DNA of 64,000 bases from Mycolicibacterium malmesburyense (GCF_001050015.1 NZ_CVTB01000269.1:1-64000), one strand, 5' to 3'; numbered from the stretch's first letter, positions 52,942 to 61,280 are shown. A program made the numbers and translations. The notes: generated by a model from the sequence alone, not told the origin.

Positions 52942-54282
52942 ATGAGCACCGTCGAGCAGAGCCGGTACCTCGCCGGCCCGATCCCTGGTCCGCGCTCGCG
53001 GGAACTGATCGCTCGCAAAGCGGCGGCGGTGTCGCGCGGCATCGGCACCACCATGCCGGTCTACGCGGCACGGGCATTCGGCGGCATCGTCGAGGACGTC
53101 GACGGCAACCGGCTGATCGACCTGGGCTCGGGCATCGCGGTCACCACGATCGGCAACTCGTCTCCCCGCGTGGTCGAGGCGGTTCAGCGACAGGTCGCCG
53201 ATTTCACGCACACATGCTTCATGATCACGCCCTACGAGGGATACGTCGCGGTCGCCGAGCACCTCAATCGGCTCACGCCGGGAACCGCAGAGAAACGCTC
53301 GGCGCTGTTCAACTCGGGCGCGGAAGCCGTGGAGAACGCGATCAAGATCGCCCGTGCCTACACCCGCAGGTCCGCCGTCGTCTCCTTCGACCACGCCTAT
53401 CACGGCCGAACGAACCTGACGATGGCCCTGACCGCCAACTCGATGCCCTACAAGCACGGCTTCGGTCCGTTCGCGCCCGAGATCTACCGGGCTCCGATGT
53501 CGTATCCCTTCCGCGACACCGAGTTCGGCAAGGAGATGGCGACCGACGGTGAGCGTGCCGCCGGGCGTGCGGTGGACGTCATTGAGAAACAGGTGGGCGC
53601 CGACAACCTCGCCGCCGTGATCATCGAACCCGTTCAGGGCGAGGGCGGCTTCATCGTCCCGGCCGACGGCTTCCTGCCCGCCCTGCTGGCGTGGTGCCGC
53701 GACAACGGCGTGGTGTTCATCGCCGACGAGGTGCAGACCGGCTTCGCCCGCACCGGCGCGATGTTCGCGTGCGAACACGAAGGCGTCGAGCCCGACCTGA
53801 TCGTCACGGCCAAGGGCATCGCCGATGGCCTGCCGCTGTCCGCGGTCACCGGCCGCGCCGAAATCATGGACGCCCCACACGTCAGCGGGCTCGGCGGCAC
53901 CTATGGAGGCAATCCGGTCGCGTGCGCCGCCGCGCTGGCCACCATCGCGACCATCGAGGCCGACGGCCTGGTCGAACGGGCCCGGCGGATTGAACAACTG
54001 ACGAAGGACCGGCTGGGCCGGCTGCAGGCCGAGGACGAGCGGATCGGCGATGTCCGCGGCCGCGGGGCGATGATCGCCGTGGAGCTGGTGAAGCCGGGCA
54101 CGCTGGAACCCGACGCCGACCTGACCCGGGCGCTCTGCGCCGGATGTCACGCCGCCGGCGTGATCGTGTTGTCCTGCGGCACATTCGGCAATGTGCTGCG
54201 CTTTCTCCCACCCCTGACGATCAGCGACGACCTGCTGGTCGAGGGCCTCGATGTGCTCGCGCTCGTGCTCAAAGACCTGTGA
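52942..54282 (+). CDS. gabT: 4-aminobutyrate aminotransferase
   Basis: A 446-residue class III PLP aminotransferase, matching Rv2589 (from memory). The PLP site is recognisable: FNSGAEAVENAIKIARAYT, FDHAYHGRTNLTMALTAN, VFIADEVQTGFARTG and the Schiff-base lysine in VTAKGIADGLPLS (Lys291). It transfers the amino group of GABA to 2-oxoglutarate, giving succinate semialdehyde and glutamate. A probable aminobutyraldehyde dehydrogenase gene follows after 16 bp, which would supply GABA from putrescine-derived 4-aminobutanal. Confidence 0.95.
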   Translation: MSTVEQSRYLAGPIPGPRSRELIARKAAAVSRGIGTTMPVYAARAFGGIVEDVDGNRLIDLGSGIAVTTIGNSSPRVVEAVQRQVADFTHTCFMITPYEGYVAVAEHLNRLTPGTAEKRSALFNSGAEAVENAIKIARAYTRRSAVVSFDHAYHGRTNLTMALTANSMPYKHGFGPFAPEIYRAPMSYPFRDTEFGKEMATDGERAAGRAVDVIEKQVGADNLAAVIIEPVQGEGGFIVPADGFLPALLAWCRDNGVVFIADEVQTGFARTGAMFACEHEGVEPDLIVTAKGIADGLPLSAVTGRAEIMDAPHVSGLGGTYGGNPVACAAALATIATIEADGLVERARRIEQLTKDRLGRLQAEDERIGDVRGRGAMIAVELVKPGTLEPDADLTRALCAGCHAAGVIVLSCGTFGNVLRFLPPLTISDDLLVEGLDVLALVLKDL

Positions 54283-54298
54283 CTTACAAGGAGATCAG

Positions 54299-55741
54299 AT
54301 GACCACCGATTTCAAGGTCCAGAACTTCATCGGCGGCGAGGGCGTCGACTCGGTCGGCGGCGCCACGATGCCGCTGGTCGACCCGTCGACCGGTGAGCAG
54401 TACGGCACCGCGCCGATCTCGAACGAGGCCGACATCGACAACGCCTATGCGGCCGCGTCCAAGGCCTTCGCCGACTGGAAACGCACGACCCCGTCGGTGC
54501 GGCAGAAGGCGCTGCTGGACTTCGCCGACGACGTCGAAAAGCATGCGCAGGCGCTCGTCGAGGCGGAGGGACGCAACACCGGCAAGCCCAACCACGTCAC
54601 CATGGCCGAGGAGATTCCGCCGATGGTGGACCAGATCCGCTTCTTCGCCGGCGCCGCGCGGATGCTGGAGGGCAAGTCGGCGGGCGAGTACATGGAAGAC
54701 CACACCTCGTGGATCCGCCGCGAACCGGTCGGCGTCGTCGGCCAGGTGGCGCCGTGGAACTACCCGATGATGATGGCGATCTGGAAGTTCGTGCCCGCGG
54801 TGGCGGCGGGCAACACCGTCGTGATCAAGCCCAGCGACACCACCCCGGTGACGACCGTGATGCTCGCCGAGATCGCGGCCAAGCACTTTCCGCCCGGAGT
54901 GCTGAATGTCGTTTGCGGAGACCGGGATACGGGCGCCGCCGTGGTGGCACACCCGACACCGCAGATGGTGTCCATCACCGGCTCCGTCGCGGCGGGCCGT
55001 GCGGTGGCCGTCAGTGCGGGCGGACACCTCAAGCGCACCCACCTGGAGTTGGGCGGTAAGGCCCCGGTGGTCGTGTTCGACGACAGCGACATCGCTGCGG
55101 CCGCGGAGGGCATCGCCACGGCGGGCTACTTCAACGGCGGACAGGACTGCACCGCCGCGACGCGTGTGCTCGCAACAAGCCGTATCGCTTCGGATCTGAC
55201 CGAGGCGCTGGCCGAGCAAGCGCGCGCCGCGACGACGACGTACGGCAAGCCCGCCGACGACGAGGACGCGTGGGTGCCGCCGGTGAACAACTCCAACCAG
55301 CTGGAGCGGGTGCTCGGATTCCTGGGCGACGTACCCTCACACGCCACGGTGGCGGTCGGCGGAAGTCGTCAGGGCGACAAGGGTTTCTACGTCGAACCGA
55401 CGGTGATCGGCGGGCTGCGCCAGGACGACCGGTTGGTGCAGCAGGAGATCTTCGGCCCGGTCATCACCGTGCAGGCCTTCTCGGACGAGGACGAGGCGAT
55501 CGCGTGGGCCAACGGCACCGAGTATGGGTTGGCGTCGTCGGTGTGGACGCGCGATGTGTCGCGGGCACTGCGGGTTTCGGCGGCTCTGAATTTCGGGTGC
55601 GTGTGGATCAACACGCACATCCCGCTGGTGGCCGAGATGCCGCACGGCGGATTCAAGTCGTCGGGCCACGGCAAGGACCTGTCGATGTACGGGTTCGAGG
55701 ACTACACCCGCATCAAGCACGTCATGGCCTACACGGGCTGA
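54299..55741 (+). CDS. Gamma-aminobutyraldehyde/betaine-type aldehyde dehydrogenase
   Basis: A 480-residue aldehyde dehydrogenase. NAD-binding PWNYPMMMAIWKFVPAVAAGNTVVIKPSD, the catalytic glutamate in LELGGKAPVVVF, the nucleophilic cysteine in FNGGQDCTAATRVL and the ending FKSSGHGKDLSMYGFEDYTRIKHVM are all present. The ending closely matches aminobutyraldehyde dehydrogenases (PatD/Prr type). ATG 54299 follows an AAGGAGATC ribosome binding site. The pairing with gabT suggests the route 4-aminobutanal to GABA to succinate semialdehyde. Confidence 0.9.
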   Translation: MTTDFKVQNFIGGEGVDSVGGATMPLVDPSTGEQYGTAPISNEADIDNAYAAASKAFADWKRTTPSVRQKALLDFADDVEKHAQALVEAEGRNTGKPNHVTMAEEIPPMVDQIRFFAGAARMLEGKSAGEYMEDHTSWIRREPVGVVGQVAPWNYPMMMAIWKFVPAVAAGNTVVIKPSDTTPVTTVMLAEIAAKHFPPGVLNVVCGDRDTGAAVVAHPTPQMVSITGSVAAGRAVAVSAGGHLKRTHLELGGKAPVVVFDDSDIAAAAEGIATAGYFNGGQDCTAATRVLATSRIASDLTEALAEQARAATTTYGKPADDEDAWVPPVNNSNQLERVLGFLGDVPSHATVAVGGSRQGDKGFYVEPTVIGGLRQDDRLVQQEIFGPVITVQAFSDEDEAIAWANGTEYGLASSVWTRDVSRALRVSAALNFGCVWINTHIPLVAEMPHGGFKSSGHGKDLSMYGFEDYTRIKHVMAYTG

Positions 55742-55749
55742 GTTCCGTT

Positions 55750-55799
55750 GCGATTTGTGGAGCACCGGCGCTGACCGCCGGTGCGGCTCCACAAATCGC
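55750..55799. terminator. Long hairpin after the aldehyde dehydrogenase gene
   Basis: GCGATTTGTGGAGC (55750-55763) pairs with GCTCCACAAATCGC (55786-55799), and the inner ACCGGCG/CGCCGGT continues the stem to a 5-nt loop, giving about 21 bp with a 3-nt bulge. It lies between convergent stop codons and is the strongest non-T-run hairpin in the window. Confidence 0.7.
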
Positions 55800-55805
55800 T
55801 GAGGA

Positions 55806-56114
55806 TTAGAAGGCGCGGACGCCGATCAGCGTGGAGACGAAGCGGTAGATCTCGTCGACGGTGAGTTCGACGCCGTCGACCTCGAGGTCGATCAGGTCCG
55901 ACAGCAGGTCGTCGGTCGGCCTCCAGCAACGCTCGGCGATCTTGGCGTCGATGTACTGAAACAGCGCCTCTTCGTCGCGCGGTGTCGTGGGGCCGCCGGC
56001 CAGACGGGCGAACATCGCCCAGTCCTCTTGCGGAAAGCCGAACACCTCGCAGATTGCGGTGGCCGAATACTGGCGTGCGGCAACGGAATCGGTGATACCA
56101 GACCTGTCGGGCAT
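55806..56114 (-). CDS. Truncated cytochrome P450 (middle fragment only)
   Basis: A 102-residue protein that matches only the central part of a CYP (about residues 145-250 of a normal 400-residue protein). VAARQYSATAICEVFGFPQEDWAMFARLAG is the C-to-E-helix region, and YIDAKIAERCWRPTDDLLSDLIDLEVDGVELTVDEIYRFVSTLIGV leads into where the oxygen-binding I-helix (AGxxT) should be. The frame stops immediately after GVRAF. The heme cysteine loop, the ExxR motif and the N-terminal part are missing. ATG 56114 has an AGGAGG ribosome binding site 6 bp upstream, so it may still be translated. Most probably a degraded gene, possibly a decay product of a recombination event. Confidence 0.6.
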   Translation of the reverse strand: MPDRSGITDSVAARQYSATAICEVFGFPQEDWAMFARLAGGPTTPRDEEALFQYIDAKIAERCWRPTDDLLSDLIDLEVDGVELTVDEIYRFVSTLIGVRAF

Positions 56115-56320
56115 GGTCGGCCTCCTGACAAAAGACTTAAGTTGACTATTGGACGCCGCCGGAATCATGAATCGAGAAGCGCACGTCGAATCGGGTACAT
56201 AGCCAGGCTAGTTTCTGACCCGGCGGGCGGCAGTCATGCACGTCACAACGGCCCGGTGAAACTCGTCGCACGTGCGGGCGTTTGGGATCTACGTCACCCG
56301 AACACACGGCGAGCCAATGC

Positions 56321-56357
56321 AAAACGCCCCGGACGCGTCGTGCGTCCGGGGCGTTTT
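56321..56357. terminator. Rho-independent terminator, bidirectional
   Basis: AAAACGCCCCGGACGC (56321-56336) and its exact reverse complement (56342-56357) form a 16-bp stem with a 5-nt loop, with A4 and T4 ends. It lies 12 bp beyond the stop of the minus-strand membrane-protein gene, giving a U-run for that transcript, and would also work in the other direction. It is the only canonical intrinsic terminator I saw. Confidence 0.88.
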
Positions 56358-56368
56358 GTGTGGAGTGA

Positions 56369-57187
56369 TTACCGGTGGGCGAGGCGCCCGCCGCGATCGC
56401 CACGCGACCGGAACCTGTCAAGCAGGCCGCGGCGACGAGGTTTGGCGGCTTCGGCCGTCGGCCCGATGACCTCGGTTCGCTGCTCCGCCATCGCGGGTTG
56501 CCCGGAAACCGGGCCGGTGGTGTCGCCGGAAACCGGACCGGTGGTGTCGCCGGAAACCGGACCGGTGGTGTGGCCGGCAACCGGACCGGTGGTGGGTCCG
56601 GCAACCGGGGCGGTGTGCCCGGCGACCGGAGCGGGCTCGGCCGTGGCGGCCGGTGCCGGCTCGTCGGCAACCGTGTGCGCGGCCACCGGACGGTCCGCCC
56701 ATTCGACGTCACGCACGCTGCGTACCGAGATGCGGCCGAGCGCCGCGGCGCCCAGGAACACGATCAGCGCGCCGAGGCCGGAGAAGAACATCAGCTCGAG
56801 CGCGATGCGCTTGGCCTCGGTGGCCGCGACGGGCGAACCCGCGTCACCGAGTCCCAATGGCCCAGCCACGGCGCGGCCGATGATGAACCACGCCCCGCCG
56901 GCCACCGCGAGCCACCCGCCGAGCGACGCCGTCGCGCGGTTGCGCGACATCAGCAGGAGCAGGCCGCCCAATACGGTCACCACGCCCGGCAGCACCTCCA
57001 GCCAGCCGCGGCCGGTCGTCCACATCCAGGCCTGGTCGGGGCTGTACGCGAAGTTGAACAGCGGTCCGATGAAGGGAGCCAGTGCGCCCCAGGCGCCCAA
57101 CAGGATCAACAGGAATCCACTCGTGGCCCCGCGACTGCGCGGCATTCGCATCCGCCCACCTCGGGGATGTACTCGCGTCTCGGTCAT
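56369..57187 (-). CDS. Membrane protein with repetitive Gly/Thr/Pro-rich C-terminal tail
   Basis: A 272-residue protein. After a short basic N-terminus come about four hydrophobic segments (SGFLLILLGAWGALAPFIGPLF, LEVLPGVVTVLGGLLLLM, LGGWLAVAGGAWFIIGRAVAG, ALELMFFSGLGALIVFLGAAALG). The C-terminal third is a cytoplasmic or external tail containing a 24-bp tandem repeat that encodes TTGPVSG(D/H)-type units, then a basic end (KPRRRGLLDRFRSRGDRGG). I do not recognise the family. ATG 57187 is 3 bp past a run of adenines with no clear ribosome binding site. A canonical terminator follows the stop. Confidence 0.75.
   Translation of the reverse strand: MTETRVHPRGGRMRMPRSRGATSGFLLILLGAWGALAPFIGPLFNFAYSPDQAWMWTTGRGWLEVLPGVVTVLGGLLLLMSRNRATASLGGWLAVAGGAWFIIGRAVAGPLGLGDAGSPVAATEAKRIALELMFFSGLGALIVFLGAAALGRISVRSVRDVEWADRPVAAHTVADEPAPAATAEPAPVAGHTAPVAGPTTGPVAGHTTGPVSGDTTGPVSGDTTGPVSGQPAMAEQRTEVIGPTAEAAKPRRRGLLDRFRSRGDRGGRLAHR
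56502..56621 (-). repeat. 24-bp tandem repeats in the membrane protein tail
   Basis: About five 24-bp units (56502, 56526, 56550, 56574, 56598 starts) such as CCGGAAACCGGACCGGTGG, the fifth diverged. They encode successive GDTTGPVS-type octapeptides. The frame is kept by the 24-bp period, so repeat number can change without a frameshift. Confidence 0.85.
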
Positions 57188-57250
57188 GATGCCTCCTTGG
57201 TTGTGAGGCGTGGTTACCCGCGCTGACGCATCCGTAACCGGTGGCTTGGT

Positions 57251-57256
57251 TAGGTT
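57251..57256 (+). promoter_or_regulatory. -10 box (TAGGTT) of a probable leaderless promoter for the MDMPI-domain gene
   Basis: TAGGTT ends 6 nt before ATG 57263 with no ribosome binding site between. It lies in the 75-bp gap before this gene, divergent from the membrane protein. Confidence 0.5.
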
Positions 57257-57262
57257 GGCTTC

Positions 57263-57889
57263 ATGCGACTCGACGGTGATGCAGCCCGCCGCGTCCTGGC
57301 CGACGCGTGGGAGCGGTGGGCACGACGGTGCGCGGAACTGACGGCCGACGAATGGTCCACACCGACGCGCTGCGCGGGCTGGGACGTCGCGGCGCTGCTC
57401 GCCCACGTCTGTCCCGAGCCGGCGATGTTCGACCGCTTCACCGAAGCGGTCATCGATGGACCCGCCGCCGTCACCGACGCCGCAACCCTGTTGCGCCGCT
57501 TCAACGAACCCGACGGTGTCGCCAACACCAACGCTGAAAACCTTGCCGAGCAAGCGGTTTCGGATGCCGCGGCATTGACCCCGCAGGCGGCGGCACAGCG
57601 ATTCGCCGAATGCGCCCGAATCCTGCGCGCCACACCGATGCCCGCCGACACCACGATCGCGTATCCGTCGGTGGGCAGCACCACCCCGGCCGTCGTCGCC
57701 GAGACCGCCCTGATGGAGGCGACGGTGCATTTGCTCGACCTCGCCGACGCGGTCGGGGGCGTCGAACCCTCCCCTGAGGCGTTGAGCGCTACCCGCGACC
57801 TGTTGATCTGCGTGCCCGACGCGAGATCGGCCGTCGAGGTGCTCGCCGGGCGTGCCGCGCCCGAAACGGCGGTGCCGGCAATCCGCTGA
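57263..57889 (+). CDS. Maleylpyruvate isomerase N-terminal (DinB-like) domain protein
   Basis: A 208-residue protein of the mycothiol-dependent maleylpyruvate isomerase N-terminal (DinB-like) family. The four-helix bundle starts LDGDAARRVLADAWERWARRCAELTADEWSTPTRCAGWDVAALLAHVCPEP, with the DVAALLAHV helix carrying the metal-binding histidine. VVAETALMEATVHLLDLADAVG holds a second possible metal-binding helix. Members act on thiol-linked metabolites or as stress enzymes in actinobacteria. The exact reaction is unknown. Confidence 0.82.
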   Translation: MRLDGDAARRVLADAWERWARRCAELTADEWSTPTRCAGWDVAALLAHVCPEPAMFDRFTEAVIDGPAAVTDAATLLRRFNEPDGVANTNAENLAEQAVSDAAALTPQAAAQRFAECARILRATPMPADTTIAYPSVGSTTPAVVAETALMEATVHLLDLADAVGGVEPSPEALSATRDLLICVPDARSAVEVLAGRAAPETAVPAIR

Positions 57890-57963
57890 CCAGGCACGAC
57901 AACACCGATCTGCAGCTGTTGGGCTTGCTGTAGGACGGCCTCGAGCGTGCGGCGCGAGGTGCG

Positions 57964-58344
57964 CTACAACGCCACGGCCAGGATCAACAACACGATCGCG
58001 ATCAGCGGGAAGATCCCCTGTGTCACGGCGGCTCTCGCCTTGTCCGGCGACGACAGCAGGAGCACGAGGGCCGCCGCCAGCATGGAGCCGACGCCGGCGA
58101 AGATCAACGCCAGACCGACCCAGCCGAGGCCGCCGATGAGGATCCCGACGATCGTGATGATGGCCAGAAACAGGTTGTAGAAGCCCTGGTTGAAGGCCAA
58201 CTCCTTGGTGGCCAACGCTTCTTCCTCGCTGAGCCTGAAGGTCGCCCTGGTGCGCGGCGACGTCCAGGTCAGCGATTCCATGACCCAGATGTAGATGTGC
58301 AGCAGGGCCGCGAGGCCCGCAAAGAACAAACCGGCATAACCCAT
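57964..58344 (-). CDS. DUF1304 family membrane protein
   Basis: A 126-residue DUF1304 protein with four membrane segments: MGYAGLFFAGLAALLHIYIWVMESLTW, an amphipathic loop RLSEEEALATKELAFNQGFYNLFLAIITIVGI, LGWVGLALIFAGVGSMLAAALVLLLSS and the C-terminal GIFPLIAIVLLILAVAL. Function unknown. It is directly adjacent to the upstream membrane-protein gene (TAGATG) and is the last gene of the ruvCAB transcription unit if transcription continues. Confidence 0.88.
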   Translation of the reverse strand: MGYAGLFFAGLAALLHIYIWVMESLTWTSPRTRATFRLSEEEALATKELAFNQGFYNLFLAIITIVGILIGGLGWVGLALIFAGVGSMLAAALVLLLSSPDKARAAVTQGIFPLIAIVLLILAVAL

Positions 58345-58983
58345 CTACACGCCCACGCTTTCCACTCGAACCACCGGCGGTATGGCCAACATGATCAGCC
58401 CGGTCAGCGCGACCCACACCACCACGCTGTATGCGCCGGGCAGCCCGATCCAGGTGTGCAACAGCGCGGGCACGCCCAGCACCGCCAGAGCCGCCGACCA
58501 CTTCGGCAGCACACCGGTTCGCCACACGATGTACGCGGTGGCGAATATCAACGCGGCCGAGCCGATATGGCTGTAGTGGTACAGCCACACCGCCAGGCCG
58601 AGGAACGGCTGGGAGTACGACGTCACGGTGAGGTCGTCGAAGCGCACGATGGCGGCCGGTACGGCGACCTCGGCGGCCAGCCCCGCCGCGGTCAGCGCGA
58701 GGAACACCGTTCCGCCGATGGCCGCGGTGTAGACCGCGCCGGTGGGCCCGGCCGCCGAGCGCAACACCGACACCAGCACGCCGACGAACAGCAGGCCGAA
58801 CAGCAGGTGCAGCAGCGGTAGCGCGCCGTTGAGCGTGAGAAAGGTTGCCGCGCGGTCGAAATAGGCGGCGACCGCACCGGCGGCCTTCGGTGTCTCCGGC
58901 GAGCCGACCAGATAGGCCGGCACCGCGGTACCGGCGGAGGCCACGCCGAGCAACCCGCCCAGCCTGATCGTGCCGCTGCCCAT
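58345..58983 (-). CDS. Six-TM membrane protein downstream of ruvB
   Basis: A 212-residue protein with about six hydrophobic segments (TIRLGGLLGVASAGTAVPAYLVG, LPLLHLLFGLLFVGVLVSVLRS, VYTAAIGGTVFLALTAAGLAAEV, PFLGLAVWLYHYSHIGSAALIFATAYIVW, LPKWSAALAVLGVPALLHTWIGLP, VWVALTGLIMLAIPPVV). I do not recognise the family. ATG 58983 starts 11 bp after the ruvB stop and its stop abuts the DUF1304 start, so the five genes from ruvC may be one unit. Confidence 0.75.
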   Translation of the reverse strand: MGSGTIRLGGLLGVASAGTAVPAYLVGSPETPKAAGAVAAYFDRAATFLTLNGALPLLHLLFGLLFVGVLVSVLRSAAGPTGAVYTAAIGGTVFLALTAAGLAAEVAVPAAIVRFDDLTVTSYSQPFLGLAVWLYHYSHIGSAALIFATAYIVWRTGVLPKWSAALAVLGVPALLHTWIGLPGAYSVVVWVALTGLIMLAIPPVVRVESVGV

Positions 58984-58994
58984 CACCGTCCTCC

Positions 58995-60059
58995 TCAGTC
59001 GAAAAGACCCGCCTGTCCCAGACCCGTGACTCCGCTCGGCGGGGTCAACCCGAGGTGTGTCCACGCCTGCGCGGTGGCCACCCGTCCCCGCGGTGTGCGC
59101 GCGATCATCCCCGCACGGACGAGGAACGGTTCACACACCTCCTCGACGGTCGTGGCCTCTTCGCCGACCGCGACCGCCAGGGTGGACACGCCGACGGGTC
59201 CCCCGCCGAAACTGCGTGTCAGCGCGGACAACACGGCCCGGTCGAGGCGGTCGAGGCCGAGTTCGTCGACGTCGTAGACCTCCAACGCGGCCTTGGCGAT
59301 ATCGCGGGTGATCACCCCGTCGGCGCGCACCTCGGCGTAGTCGCGGACCCGGCGCAGCAGCCGGTTGGCGATGCGCGGCGTGCCCCGTGAGCGACGCGCG
59401 ATCTCGGCTCCCGCGTCGCCGCCCAACTCGATGCCGAGAATGCCCGCCGAACGCGCCAGCACCCGTTCGAGTTCGGCGGGCTCGTAGAAGTCCATGTGGG
59501 CGGTGAAACCGAACCGGTCGCGCAACGGGCCGGTCAGCGCACCCGATCGGGTGGTCGCCCCCACGAGCGTGAACGGCGCGACATCGAGCGGAATCGACGT
59601 CGCTCCCGGGCCTTTGCCCACCACGACGTCGACGCGGAAGTCCTCCATCGCGAGGTACAGCATCTCCTCGGCGGGGCGGGCGATGCGGTGGATCTCGTCG
59701 ATGAACAGCACGTCGTGCTCGACAAGGTTCGACAGCATCGCGGCGAGATCGCCTGCACGCTCGAGCGCCGGTCCGGAGGTGACCCGCAGCGACGACCCAA
59801 GTTCGGCGGCGATGATCATGGCCAACGACGTCTTGCCGAGGCCGGGCGGACCCGACAGCAGGATGTGATCCGGTGTGCCGCCGCGGTTCTTGGCACCCTC
59901 GATGACCAGTTGCAGCTGTTCGCGGACCCGCAGTTGGCCGATGAACTCCCCCAGCGACCGGGGCCGCAGGCTCGCGTCGATGTCGCCCTCGCCGACCGTC
60001 AGCGCCGGAGAGACCTCACGCTCTTCCGCGTCGCCGTCGTCGTCGGTGAACCGGCTCAT
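58995..60059 (-). CDS. ruvB: Holliday junction branch migration DNA helicase RuvB
   Basis: A 354-residue RuvB. Walker [23 protein letters not shown], Walker [30 protein letters not shown], the sensor-1 [11 protein letters not shown] and a C-terminal winged helix ([40 protein letters not shown]) are all present. It drives branch migration at Holliday junctions with RuvA. ATGA overlap with ruvA by 4 bp shows coupling. Normal length for the family. Confidence 0.97.
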   Translation of the reverse strand: MSRFTDDDGDAEEREVSPALTVGEGDIDASLRPRSLGEFIGQLRVREQLQLVIEGAKNRGGTPDHILLSGPPGLGKTSLAMIIAAELGSSLRVTSGPALERAGDLAAMLSNLVEHDVLFIDEIHRIARPAEEMLYLAMEDFRVDVVVGKGPGATSIPLDVAPFTLVGATTRSGALTGPLRDRFGFTAHMDFYEPAELERVLARSAGILGIELGGDAGAEIARRSRGTPRIANRLLRRVRDYAEVRADGVITRDIAKAALEVYDVDELGLDRLDRAVLSALTRSFGGGPVGVSTLAVAVGEEATTVEEVCEPFLVRAGMIARTPRGRVATAQAWTHLGLTPPSGVTGLGQAGLFD

Positions 60060-60643
60060 TTGTTACCCAGCATCGACAACGCCGCCCGCAAGGCGGTGGA
60101 CTGGTTGGCTTCGGGGTCGTTGGCCAACACCTTGTCGGTGGCCTCCTCGGCCTGTTTGGCCGCGAACCCGAGCCCGATGAGCGCTTCGACCACCGGGCCG
60201 CGCACGGCGTGCCCGCTCGCCGTCGTCGCACCGGACGGCGACGCGATGCCGACCTTGTCGCGCAGGCTCAGCGCCATCAGCTCGGCGGTCTTCTTGCCCA
60301 CCTTGGGAATGCGGGTCAGCGCGGTGATGTCGCCGTCCCCGATGGCCTGACGCAGGGTGGGCCCGTCGTACATTGCCAGGGCCCCGAGCGCGATGCTGGG
60401 CCCGATCCCGGACACCCCGAGCAGGGTGAGGAACAGGTCGCGGGCGTCTGCGTCGGCGAAGCCGTAGAGCGTCTGGGAGTCTTCGCGCACGATCATCGCG
60501 GTGATCAGCCGGGCCTCGGTGCCGCGGCGGAGCGTGGCCAGCGTCGACGGGGTGGCCATCACCTTGTAACCGACCCCGCCGGCTTCGATCACAACGTGGT
60601 CGAGTGCGATGTCGAGAACCTCACCGCGAACGGATGCGATCAT
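60056..60643 (-). CDS. ruvA: Holliday junction branch migration protein RuvA
   Basis: A 195-residue RuvA. N-terminal OB domain [38 protein letters not shown], two helix-hairpin-helix motifs ([19 protein letters not shown] and [26 protein letters not shown]) and the C-terminal domain III that activates RuvB. Overlaps ruvC by 4 bp (ATGA) and ruvB by 4 bp. Confidence 0.97.
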   Translation of the reverse strand: MIASVRGEVLDIALDHVVIEAGGVGYKVMATPSTLATLRRGTEARLITAMIVREDSQTLYGFADADARDLFLTLLGVSGIGPSIALGALAMYDGPTLRQAIGDGDITALTRIPKVGKKTAELMALSLRDKVGIASPSGATTASGHAVRGPVVEALIGLGFAAKQAEEATDKVLANDPEANQSTALRAALSMLGNK

Positions 60644-61206
60644 CGTGCCGCCTTCGCTTTCGCCTTGAGCGTCGCCTTGTACTTGCGTTGTTGTTCGGCG
60701 GCCAGCGCCTCGGCCGCCGCCATCCGGGCGATCATCGGTGCCCGCCAACAATGGCAGATCGCCAGCGCGAGCGCATCGGCGGCGTCGGCCGGCGTCGGTT
60801 TGGTCTGCAGCGCAAGGATTCTGGTCACCATCGCGGTCACCTGGGCCTTGTCGGCGTTGCCGTTGCCGGTGACCGCGGCCTTCACCTCGCTGGGGGTGTG
60901 GAAGTGCACGTCGATGTCGCGGCGGGCGGCCGCGAGCGCGATCACGCCGCCGGCCTGAGCCGTGCCCATCACGGTGGAGACGTTCTGCTGGGAGAACACC
61001 CGCTCGATCGCGATCACGTCGGGTTTGTGCGTGTCCAGCCAGTATTCGACGGCGTCACTGATCACCAGCAGGCGGCGGTGCAGCGGGTCGCCCGACGGCG
61101 TGCGGACCACGTCCACGTCGAGCGCGGTGACCTGTCGACCCGAGCCGCCCTCGATGAGGGACAGTCCGCAGCGCGTCAACCCGGGGTCGACTCCCATCAC
61201 CCGCAC
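60640..61206 (-). CDS. ruvC: Crossover junction endodeoxyribonuclease RuvC
   Basis: A 188-residue RuvC resolvase. Catalytic acidic residues are visible in [17 protein letters not shown] (first Asp), [17 protein letters not shown] (Glu) and [17 protein letters not shown] (last Asp pair). It cleaves Holliday junctions at a preferred sequence. I set the start at GTG 61206, which follows AGAAGGGCCGGAC and gives VRVMGVDPG as in M. tuberculosis (also 188 residues). A longer frame from 61227 would begin inside the SOS box. Confidence 0.96.
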   Translation of the reverse strand: MRVMGVDPGLTRCGLSLIEGGSGRQVTALDVDVVRTPSGDPLHRRLLVISDAVEYWLDTHKPDVIAIERVFSQQNVSTVMGTAQAGGVIALAAARRDIDVHFHTPSEVKAAVTGNGNADKAQVTAMVTRILALQTKPTPADAADALALAICHCWRAPMIARMAAAEALAAEQQRKYKATLKAKAKAAR

Positions 61207-61219
61207 GTCCGGCCCTTCT

Positions 61220-61235
61220 GTGAACACTTGTTCGA
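61220..61235 (-). promoter_or_regulatory. SOS box (LexA site) upstream of ruvC
   Basis: Read on the ruvC strand: TCGAAC-AAGT-GTTCAC, a 10 of 12 match to TCGAAC-N4-GTTCGA, the last two bases being off. It ends 14 bp before the GTG at 61206. It makes the ruvCAB genes a LexA-controlled operon, as known in mycobacteria. Confidence 0.75.
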
Positions 61236-61280
61236 GAGCTTAGCCGCCCGGCGGGCTCGGGCCCGGCAGGACACGCCCGT

